DNA of 13,809 nt from JBJXFK01 sp046155505. Lineage in GTDB: Bacteria > Planctomycetota > Phycisphaerae > UBA1845 > Fen-1342. Below the pieces are notes generated by a model that was not told the DNA's origin, did no database searches, and saw nothing but the letters and a program-made list of their open reading frames with translations. Each line of letters begins with the position of its first letter. Within the stretch, counting starts at the first letter, position 1. A program made the translations under genes and the position numbers. The stretch spans positions 1-13,809 of the forward strand of contig JBJXFK010000272.1 in assembly GCA_046155505.1 (NCBI GenBank), written 5' to 3'. Positions 1 to 7,700 of this stretch are shown piece by piece.

Positions 1-1652
1 GCGATGGTTTGGTCGGACGGCCCAGCGGGGTCGAAGTCGGAGATGATGATCATGTGCTTGGCGGCGGCGTCCTTGCGCTGTGCGAGTTGATCGACCGCGC
101 TCTTTACCAGCGGTTCAAAGTCGGGCAGATCGCCCATCTGCATCTTTTGAATGCGTTGAATGATCTGAGTCTTGTCGCGCACTTCCTGCAGCGGCACATC
201 CCAGTACTCGTTTGCGGCGCCGCGCCACTGATACGACAGCACGCCGATCAGATCGCGGCTGCTCAGCGTTTTCACGGCGGCGACGGCGACGCGCTCGCCC
301 CAATAGTTACCCTGTGGAATCTCGCAGGCGTGCATAACCAACGCCAGCGCCCCCTTGGGAATCTGCTGCTTGCTCTTCACGTCGAAGCTGACGGGCAAAA
401 TGTCCTCGATCGGCGTGTCCATCCAGCCGCCGGGGCCAAACGAATCGTCGCCGCCGACCATGATGAGTCCGCCGCCGAGGTCGCGAACATATGCGGCGAT
501 GGTCGAGCGTTCGTCCTCGGCGATGAGGTTCGCCGGCACGTTCGACAGTATGACCAGCGAATATTCAAGCAGCGTGATCGCGTCGATTTTGCGTTCACCG
601 ACGACCTGCACGTCGCTTGCGAGCTTTTCGCGACGCAGCGCGGCGGCGAGCGTCTGAGCCGATTCTACGTGGCCGGGAGCGTCGGTCGTGCTCGGCTGCG
701 TGAGGATCAGAATTTTACCGGGCCCGCCGACGACCGTGAACGCTCGGCCTTCGTTGTTGCCGGCGATCGTGTCGACCTTGGCATCGTCGGGTTCAAATTT
801 GGCCTCGAAGCGGTGTGCGCCCTGTTGGCGAAGCGCAATCGGAATCGGAATGCGATTCGCGCCGGGGTTGAGCGTCCACGGCAGCGAGTAGCCGGGACCG
901 TCGGGGTCGAGATCCTCGATCTGATCGTTGTGACGCAAAACGATCTTACCGCTGACGGTTTTGTTCGAGCGCAAGCCGAACTGCAGATTCACGGTTTCGT
1001 CGAGACTCGCGGTGGCCGGTGCGGCGAGGCGTTCGAAGACGATTTCGTCTTCGATGTCGTAGCGCAGCGGCACGACGTCGATCGGCACCTCGGCAGCCGC
1101 AAAGTGCTTGGCCTCTTCGAGCACCTGTCCGACGTTTTCGTTGCCGTCGCTGAGCAGCACGACCCGCCGCGACGCATCACCCGGAAAGAGTGCCATCGCC
1201 ATGCTCAGCGCGCCGGCGATGTTGGTCTGGTCGCTGCGGACGCTGCCGCCGATGCGTTCGATTCCGATCGCGCCCATCGGCAACTGCTCGACGGCGCTCT
1301 TGCCGTCGAAGGCGATGATGCCGAGGCGGTCCTTCGTCGGGCGAATCTTCTCGGCGGCGGCTTTGATGAACTCGAACGCCGCCGATTGCTGCACGGCAGG
1401 CACGCTGCTCGATCGATCGACGACAAAGATGACCGAGCTTTCATCGGACTTGCTGACGCGCTCGGCACCGGCGAGCGCGAGCACCATGCACGCGATCACG
1501 CCGCAGCGCAGCACAATCGCCAGCCAGCGCCGCACCGGCCCCAGACCGGCGAGCGAGCGGTAGGAGAGTGCAACCACGAGCGGAATCGTGGCCAGCAGCA
1601 CCAGGTACTGCGGCGTTTCAAAATGCACGAAACCGCCGAGGGCGAGTGTCAT
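1..1652 (-). CDS. Partial VWA / glutamine amidotransferase-like membrane protein (3' end outside window)
   Basis: The reading frame is open from an ATG at 1652 down to the left edge (550 codons seen). An in-frame TGA lies just upstream of this ATG, which fixes the start; no strong Shine-Dalgarno is visible. Two hydrophobic segments (about residues 17-31 and 43-62) should anchor the protein in the inner membrane. A VWA domain follows with an intact MIDAS metal site: DRSSS at 79-83 (D79, S81, S83), T143 in DQTN, and D169 in LLSDGNEN. Around residues 320-415 is a glutamine amidotransferase-like region containing GGGLIMVGGDDSFGPGGW; I see no catalytic Cys nucleophile there. After about residue 440 a second VWA-like region begins, ending in the visible IIISDFDPAG. 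The layout resembles BatA/VWA-GATase-like proteins common in planctomycetes. Those proteins are thought to act in envelope protein-protein interactions, but the partner is unknown. The glycosyltransferase gene is divergent from it. Confidence 0.88.
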   Translation of the reverse strand, partial: MTLALGGFVHFETPQYLVLLATIPLVVALSYRSLAGLGPVRRWLAIVLRCGVIACMVLALAGAERVSKSDESSVIFVVDRSSSVPAVQQSAAFEFIKAAAEKIRPTKDRLGIIAFDGKSAVEQLPMGAIGIERIGGSVRSDQTNIAGALSMAMALFPGDASRRVVLLSDGNENVGQVLEEAKHFAAAEVPIDVVPLRYDIEDEIVFERLAAPATASLDETVNLQFGLRSNKTVSGKIVLRHNDQIEDLDPDGPGYSLPWTLNPGANRIPIPIALRQQGAHRFEAKFEPDDAKVDTIAGNNEGRAFTVVGGPGKILILTQPSTTDAPGHVESAQTLAAALRREKLASDVQVVGERKIDAITLLEYSLVILSNVPANLIAEDERSTIAAYVRDLGGGLIMVGGDDSFGPGGWMDTPIEDILPVSFDVKSKQQIPKGALALVMHACEIPQGNYWGERVAVAAVKTLSSRDLIGVLSYQWRGAANEYWDVPLQEVRDKTQIIQRIQKMQMGDLPDFEPLVKSAVDQLAQRKDAAAKHMIIISDFDPAGPSDQTI

Positions 1653-1786
1653 GCCGACAATTATGCCTCACGGGCGGAGAATTGGAAGGACGAAATAGGG
1701 GGCAGCGGGTGGGGCGCGGGGCGCAGGGTGACTTGGGTGCCGTACCGACGGTCGTTCGCGTCGGCATGCTTGCGAGCGAGCGAAAA

Positions 1787-1886
1787 ACCGCGGCGGGCCG
1801 CGGTGCGCCATGGGTGCGAGAAAAGAACCGCGGAGGGCCGCGGTGCTCCACGGCTCCACGGGACCGCGGTGGGCCGCGGCGCTCCA
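1787..1886 (-). repeat. Three tandem palindromic hairpin elements in the divergent gap
   Basis: Three 24-nt copies lie at 1787-1810, 1827-1850 and 1863-1886. On the minus strand each reads TGG(A/C)GC, then a left arm near ACCGCGG, a CCC(A/T/G) loop, and CCGCGGT. The two copies at 1787 and 1827 have perfect 7-bp arms and are followed on that strand by T-rich runs (TTTTTC and TTCTTTTC), like intrinsic terminators; the copy at 1863 lacks the T run. They share the TGGAGC lead, 4-nt CCCN loop and T tail with the hairpins around the sulfotransferase gene, so they look like one family. They sit between two divergent genes, so termination of a neighbouring gene is not their obvious job. The rest of the 1653-1956 gap holds nothing else I can name. 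Confidence 0.8.
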
Positions 1887-1956
1887 TGCGAAATTGGAGT
1901 CGTCGGCTGCTTGCTTGGTTCGCGACGAGGACCGCCGGGTCGGGTACAACGCGCTC

Positions 1957-3261
1957 ATGCGCGTGTTGATCGCCACAATGCAATATGGCCGGGGTTATTC
2001 GCAGGGGACCGAGCGATACATCTCGATGCTGTCGGTCGGGCTGCGGGCCGCGGGCGACGAGGTGGTCGTGCTGGGGGGCGATCCGGAGGGGCGCGGGGCG
2101 GCGCTGCCGCTGGGCGCGGCGGTTGATGGTGATGCGAGCCTGCGCGCGCACCCGGTCGGCGGGCCGATGGAGGTGCGCGGTTTAGCGCCCGAAGCGTATG
2201 ACGAGCTGCTCGATGAATTGCGGCCAGACGTCGTGCTGATGTGTTGCCCGGCGCATATCGGGGTCGGCGTGTTGGCGGCGGCGCGGCGGCGGAAAATCGC
2301 GACGGCGGTTGCGGTGCATGACTATTGGTGGACCTGCCCCAAACACGGCCTCGATCACTGGAGCGGGCGCATCTGTGGCGGCGATGTGCCGTGGCGCGAG
2401 TGCGTGCGCTGCATGTCGCATCAACATCCGTCGGCGACGGTGCGGTCGCTGTCGCACAGTTCGATCGGTTCGATGGCGCTGCCGCTGTTGCTTGACTTGA
2501 ACTGGCGGCGAAAGAGACTGTCTGCCGCGAAGCTGCGCGACTGGCGCGGTCGGCGAGAGATTTTGAAGAGCGAGCTGCGCGCGTGCGATGCGGTGATTTT
2601 TCCGTCGCGCATGGCGCAGCGCGTGCTTGCGGGTTGGGCCGAGCCGGCGCGTGAGCATTGGATCCCGAACGGCATTGAGCAGCACTGGTTCGAGGGGCCG
2701 CGGCGCGAGCGGAATTTGTCAGAGAGCGTGGCGGTGCGGCCGGAGTCGCTGACGATTGGGCTGGCGGGGGCGCTCACGCGGGCCAAGGGGCCGCACGTCG
2801 TGCTCGCGGGATTGCGGCGATTGGATTGGTCGCGGGCGCGCGTGCTCATCGCGGGCCGCGGCCTCGGCGATGAGTATGAGGCTCAGTTGCGCGTCGCGGC
2901 GAGCGGGCTGGCGGTCGAGTTTTTGGGGCCGGTGAAATCAGCCGAGATGCCCGCTTTTTTTGATCGGCTCGATCTGTTCATCGTGCCGAGCCTGGCGGCG
3001 GAGAATCACCCGATTGCGATTCTCGAAGCGACGGCGCGGGGCGTCGCGGTGATCGGCAGCGACCACGGCGGCGTGGCGGAGCTGCTCGACCCGCGGAATC
3101 AGTTTCGCGCGGGCGATGCCGATGCGCTGGCCGAGCGATTGCGGGCGTGGACCGGCGGCTCGCGTGAGGCGAAGCCGCCGCCGGTGATTTCGGCGGAGGA
3201 GATGGTGGAGCGGACGCGGCGAGTTTTCGTTGAAGCGCGGAATTTTTGTGGGGCGGTGTAG
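1957..3261 (+). CDS. Glycosyltransferase family 4 (GT-B fold)
   Basis: A 434-residue protein that probably transfers a sugar from a nucleotide-sugar donor during synthesis of a cell-surface glycan. The start at ATG 1957 gives the classic GT4 opening MRVLIATMQYGRGYSQGTERY, with a first beta strand and a glycine-rich loop; the open frame extends upstream to 1810, but that part only reads through the hairpin repeats. Residues 121-128 (HDYWWTCP) followed by a Cys cluster (C127, then RICGG and RECVRCM) form the insertion seen in a GT4 subset. The C-terminal donor domain has GLAGALTRAKGP, VLIAGRG, FLGPV and VPSLAAENHPIAILEATARG, with the E-x7-E motif at E349 and E357. No Shine-Dalgarno is obvious. 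The gene stands alone with no glycan cluster beside it, so the acceptor cannot be guessed. Confidence 0.9.
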   Translation: MRVLIATMQYGRGYSQGTERYISMLSVGLRAAGDEVVVLGGDPEGRGAALPLGAAVDGDASLRAHPVGGPMEVRGLAPEAYDELLDELRPDVVLMCCPAHIGVGVLAAARRRKIATAVAVHDYWWTCPKHGLDHWSGRICGGDVPWRECVRCMSHQHPSATVRSLSHSSIGSMALPLLLDLNWRRKRLSAAKLRDWRGRREILKSELRACDAVIFPSRMAQRVLAGWAEPAREHWIPNGIEQHWFEGPRRERNLSESVAVRPESLTIGLAGALTRAKGPHVVLAGLRRLDWSRARVLIAGRGLGDEYEAQLRVAASGLAVEFLGPVKSAEMPAFFDRLDLFIVPSLAAENHPIAILEATARGVAVIGSDHGGVAELLDPRNQFRAGDADALAERLRAWTGGSREAKPPPVISAEEMVERTRRVFVEARNFCGAV

Positions 3262-3387
3262 CGCGCACGGCGCGGTACCTTTGGACAATATTAGCGCTTC
3301 ATTAGCGTTGCCGTAGCATACGAAAGCGACAATTGCCGAGCCGTCCGAGCGCAAGAAAAGAGCGAAGCTCGGAGCGGAGGTGTCTGC

Positions 3388-3747
3388 GTGTCAAACCCAC
3401 GTCCATTCGTTCGAAATCCGAAACTGAAAAGGATCACGTACGACTCGAAGTTGGTGACGTATCTGCACAGCGCTTACATCGGTCACGTCCTGAAGGGTCA
3501 TTTGGCCGAGTTGAGACGGTTCACGCTCGCGGATCATCTGAAAAATCACGGCGCGAACAAATCCGTGCGCTCAGGAAACACATCACGGTGTCGCGAGTCC
3601 GACATCCTCGGAGCTAAAATCTGGCTCGATTACGAAGTCACAACCGAAAGCGCCGCCCGCCAGGAATTTTCGCTGTACATTCTCGATTTTCTTATCCCCG
3701 CCGGCACCGGCGATGGATGGATAAGCCTCAAAGACCGGCTTCGATGA
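3388..3747 (+). CDS. Hypothetical protein, 119 aa
   Basis: I do not recognise this protein. The GTG start at 3388 has a good ribosome binding site (GGAGCGGAGG at 3371-3380, 7 nt upstream), the main support for it being a real gene. The product begins MSNPRPFVRNPKLKRITYDS, is basic in its first half and more acidic and hydrophobic at the C terminus (FSLYILDFLIPAG). No signal peptide, membrane helix or known motif is visible. Third codon positions are less GC-biased than in the glycosyltransferase or dnaE, which fits a recent arrival or a weakly expressed gene. Its last 20 nt overlap the 3' end of the convergent regulator gene. In the 126-bp gap before it, ATTAGCG occurs twice (3290-3296 and 3301-3307). 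Confidence 0.5.
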   Translation: MSNPRPFVRNPKLKRITYDSKLVTYLHSAYIGHVLKGHLAELRRFTLADHLKNHGANKSVRSGNTSRCRESDILGAKIWLDYEVTTESAARQEFSLYILDFLIPAGTGDGWISLKDRLR

Positions 3748-4195
3748 GGTCGCGCTCGGTCAGCGCCCGAAGCTTGAAGAGTTCGGCCAGCGAACAATCG
3801 AGCGCTTCGGCAAGTGCGGCTTTCGTGCTCGGTCGCATACTTGATAGTCTTTTCAGCAACCGACTCACGACCGGTGGCGTTACGCCCATTCGCTGCGCGA
3901 GCAGTGTTTGGTTGATGCCAAGCTCGTTAAGCCGTGCCTCGATCAACGATCGGAACAATTCGTCCTGCGTGATCTCAATTCGATCGTGCGCGGAGGCCGG
4001 AGTCGGGGACGCCGCAAATTTCCGAGCGTTTCCGTTGGACGTCGTGCCCGCCAAGTCGTAAACCACCTGAGTGGCTTCAGCGATCAGAGAATGAAAACGG
4101 ACCAGTAATTCCGCTCGGGCCGGGGGGGGAGGCGTTGCCATCTGGGAAACGAGCTTGCGGCGTGAATTACGGACCGCTGACTTCAGTCGTGCCAT
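3728..4195 (-). CDS. XRE/Cro-CI family helix-turn-helix regulator
   Basis: A 155-residue protein with a C-terminal DNA-binding domain. The start at ATG 4195 (MARLKSAVRNSRRK) is set by an excellent Shine-Dalgarno, AAGGAGG, 6 nt upstream on the minus strand; a longer frame to 4216 would start inside that site. Residues 1-20 are strongly basic, and 64-70 are Pro/Ala-rich. Residues 83-141 form the XRE helix-turn-helix: LNELGINQTLLAQRMGV is the first helix pair, TPPVVSRLLKRL is the recognition helix, then a helix of the type STKAALAEALDCSLAELF. The segment 29-50 may be a dimerisation helix. The HTH is at the C terminus rather than the more common N-terminal place. Targets are unknown. The gene is convergent with the small hypothetical gene, so the two are not an operon. 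Confidence 0.85.
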   Translation of the reverse strand: MARLKSAVRNSRRKLVSQMATPPPPARAELLVRFHSLIAEATQVVYDLAGTTSNGNARKFAASPTPASAHDRIEITQDELFRSLIEARLNELGINQTLLAQRMGVTPPVVSRLLKRLSSMRPSTKAALAEALDCSLAELFKLRALTERDLIEAGL

Positions 4196-4399
4196 GCTAA
4201 CCCTCCTTCCGGGCACATGACGCGACGAAGCAACTCCGTCGCACCGAAGCGCATTTCACGAAGTTGCCACAGTCGGCCAAACGAAATTCCGTTTCGCCAG
4301 TGGCCCGGATTGGCAGCCAGATCCTTCCGGCACCAATGGCGGCGCTCACGCCGCCGAAATTCAAATGGGGCGTCCAGTTTCGCGCCCCACCACCAAGCT

Positions 4400-4428
4400 A
4401 GTGTACATGAAGTGTTAATATTATGCAA
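4400..4428 (-). promoter_or_regulatory. Candidate sigma-70-type promoter for the XRE regulator
   Basis: Read on the minus strand, TTGCAT (4428-4423) is followed by a 17-nt spacer and TACACT (4405-4400). Both boxes are near consensus and the spacing is ideal. The site lies in a locally AT-rich patch about 200 nt upstream of the regulator start codon, so a long leader would be implied. Confidence 0.4.
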
Positions 4429-4710
4429 ATTTGTTGCCCTCCATAGCAACTCAGAAGCATATTGGCTCAGGACCGCTCGTCGATCCAGTTCAAACATACA
4501 CCATGAATTGTGGGATTGCAAGTCGAAAAGACAATAGGCTGTCGTGCTGACGCGGGCAACCGCGGCGCTCCGCGTGTGCTAATTGTCGGCTATCTTGGTC
4601 GCTGCATGTTGCCGCGATTGGTGATGGCAACGGCGGGCCGGTTTGCAGCGACCCAACGGAATCGGCATCGCGTCGGTCGATGCGTCGTGAGTGACGGCGT
4701 ATCGTGTAGT
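4429..4710. other. Gap upstream of dnaE without a convincing gene
   Basis: Together with 4196-4399 this makes about 530 bp between the regulator and dnaE. Short open frames exist on both strands (for example 4217-4537 plus and 4183-4521 minus), but they have no good ribosome site and no recognisable protein features. Base composition shifts from AT-rich (about 4400-4540) to GC-rich. A weak 5-bp hairpin (CGCGG, loop CGCT, CCGCG) lies at 4561-4574. No clear dnaE promoter was found. Confidence 0.5.
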
Positions 4711-4724
4711 GGAGGGTATTTGGA

Positions 4725-7700
4725 ATGAGTGGCGCGCCGAAGTTCTGTCATCTGCACCTGCACACCGAATACTCGCTGCTCGACGGCGCTTGTCGCCCCA
4801 GCGAGGTCGTCGCCGCCGCCAAGGCGATGGGCATGCCCGCCGTCGCGATCACCGATCACGGCAACATGTTCGGCGTGATCGAGTTTTACTCGGCGTGCAA
4901 GGATGCCGGGATCAAGCCGATCATCGGGTGCGAGCTTTATCTCGCGCCCGGCGACCGGCGCGACAAAGAAACCAAGGGCATGCGCGAGGGGGCGTATCAC
5001 CTGCTCCTGCTGGCACAGGATCTCGACGGCTACCGCAATCTGATCAAGCTCACCAGCATCGGCTACACCGAGGGGTTTTATCGCAAGCCGCGGGTTGATA
5101 AGCAGGTGCTCGCGGAGTTCTCGAAGGGGCTGATCTGCACCAGCACGTGCCTCGGCGGCGAGATTCCGCAGACGCTGCTGCACGCCGACTATGCCGCAGC
5201 CAAAGAAATGGCCGAGACGTATCTGAAAATCTTCGGCCCCGACCGGTTCTTCATGGAGATCCAGAATCACGGCATCGACGAGCAGGGGCAGACGAATCCC
5301 GAGTTGGCCGATCTGGCGAATAAGCTGGGTGTCGGGCTGATCGCCACCAACGACGTTCACTACCTGCGCAAGGACGATCGCGAGGCGCACGACGTGCTCT
5401 GCTGTATCTCAACCCGCGACAAGATGAGCAACGAGGATCGCTTTCGCCTGTCCACCGGCGAGTTCTATTTGAAATCGCCCGAGGAAATGGCGGCGGCGTT
5501 GCCCGCGTATCCACAAGCGCTCGAAAACACGTTGCGCGTCGCGGAGATGTGCAATCTGTCGTTCGACTTTTCGAAGCGATATGCCCCGGTCTATCGCCCG
5601 CCGCAGCAGAAGACGCCGGAAGCGTACTTGCGCGAGCGGGTGCTGGAGGGCGTGAAGTGGCGGTATGGGGTTGATCTGGGAGGGAGCGACGGAGCGACGG
5701 AGCGACGAAGCGACGGAGGGAGCGGGGAAGACCCCGGCGCTCAATCCAAAATCCAAAATCCAAAATCCAAAATCGACCTCGCGGAGCTTCGCGAGCGCGT
5801 CGACTACGAACTCTCCGTCATTTCGTCGAAGGGCTTCAGCAGCTATTTCCTGATCGTCTGGGATTTCGTCAACTACGCGCGCGAACACGACATTCCGGTG
5901 AACGCGCGCGGGTCGGCGTGCTCGGCGGTCGTGGCCTACACGTTGGGCATATCGAATGTCGATCCGCTGCGATACGGCTTGTATTTCGAGCGTTTCATGG
6001 ATCCCGATCGCGACGAGATGCCCGATATCGATATCGATCTGTGCCAGGTTCGCCGGCCCGAGGTGATCGACTATGTGCGCAACAAGTATGGCCACGTTGC
6101 GCAGATCATCACGTTCGGTCGCTTGAAGGCCAAAGCCGCGATTCGCGACATTTGCCGCACGATGGATGTGCCGCTGATCGAAGCCGACAAGGTCGCCAAG
6201 CTCGTCCCCGAAGAGCTGAAGATGACGATCGACAAGGCGATCGCGCGCGAGCCGGAGTTGAAACGCATCTACGACACCAATCCAACGATGCGCAAGGTGC
6301 TCGACATCGGCAAACGTCTCGAAGGCATCGCTCGGCATGCATCTGTTCACGCAGCGGGCGTCGTCATCGCCGACATGCCGCTCGATACGCTTGTGCCGCT
6401 GCACAAGGCGGCGGACGCGGAATTGCGCGAAGTAACGACGCAGTTTGAAGGGCCGACAGTCGAGAAGGTCGGCCTCCTAAAGATGGACTTTCTCGGCCTG
6501 CGCACGCTGTCGCAGATCCACCTGGCGGCGGCGCTCGTCGAGAAAAACCACGGCGTGAAGATCGACCTGGAGAATCTCGATCTCGCTGACCAACGGGTGT
6601 ATGCGCTGCTAAGCCGCGGCGAAACGCGTGGCGTGTTTCAGTTTGAATCCGGCGGCATGCGCGACGTGATCATGAAAATGAAGCCGAACCGCATCGAGGA
6701 CTTGATCGCGGCGAACGCCTTGTTTCGCCCCGGCCCGATGGCGTACATCGACGACTATGTCGCCCGCAAGCATGGCCGCACGCAGTGGACGACGCCGCAC
6801 CCGATCATGACCGAGGTCTTGCAGGAAACCTATGGGATCATGGTTTATCAGGAGCAGGTCTCGCGGCTCGTCAACCGCCTCGGCGATGTGCCGCTGCGCC
6901 GTGCGTTCCGCTTGGCTAAGGCGATTTCGAAGAAAAAGGAGTCGATGATCAACGCCGAGCGCGGGCCGTTCATCGAGGGCTGCGCGGCGAAAGGCGTGAA
7001 GACGGAAATCGCCGAGCAGGTGTTCGCCGACATTTTGCAGTTCGGCGGGTATGCATTCAACAAAGCGCACTCGACCGGATACGCCGTCGTCGCGTTTCAG
7101 ACGGCTTATCTCAAGACGTATTACCCGGCCGAATTCATGGCGTCGCTGCTGACGTACGAAAGCGGAAGCACTGACAAGATCGCCGAGTACATGGATGAGT
7201 GCCGGCGACTGCGGCAGTCGGACGGCAGCGTCGGCATTCCCGTGTTGCCGCCGAGCGTGAATGAGAGTGACGAGGGGTTTACGGTCGTCTACGCCGGCCG
7301 GGGGAACAAGGAAACAAAGGAACAAGGGAACAAGGGGAGTGCGCACGGCTCTTCGTCTTCTCTTGATCCCTCGATCCCTCGGTCCCTTGATCCCTTTGCG
7401 ACGAAGGCACGCCGTGGCACCATTCGTTTCGGCCTCGGTGCGATCAGCGGCATCGGGCACAAGGCGGTGCTGGCGATTCTTGGCGCGCGGCAAGAGGGCG
7501 GGGCGTATCGCGATATTTACGAATTCGCCGAGCGCGTCGAGCTTTCGTGCGTGAACAAGTCCACGTTCGAAGCACTGATCAAGGCTGGCGCGTTTGACGA
7601 CACCGGTGCGATGCGCCGGGCGCTGATCGAGGTGCTCGACAAGGCGATCGATTGGGGCCAGACGGCGCAGCGCGACAAGAAGAGCGGGCAGATGGACATG

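Noticed and set aside
1810..1956. Upstream extension of the glycosyltransferase by 49 codons
   Set aside because: The extra residues come from the palindromic repeats; the GT4 fold begins at the ATG at 1957.
9..2126. Long plus-strand open frame of about 700 codons
   Set aside because: It is antisense to the VWA gene, whose minus-strand frame gives clear domains; the plus frame gives no recognisable protein and runs into the hairpin repeats.
3388..4195. Toxin-antitoxin pair formed by the small gene and the XRE regulator
   Set aside because: The genes are convergent, not co-transcribed, and the small protein shows no toxin-family motif.
4183..4537. Overlapping open frames on both strands in the gap before dnaE
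   Set aside because: No ribosome site, no known motif, and the minus frame runs over the regulator's own Shine-Dalgarno.
5679..7394. Inteins in dnaE
   Set aside because: dnaE inteins are known in cyanobacteria, but these insertions are only about 31-32 residues and lack splicing motifs and terminal Cys/Ser and His-Asn signals.
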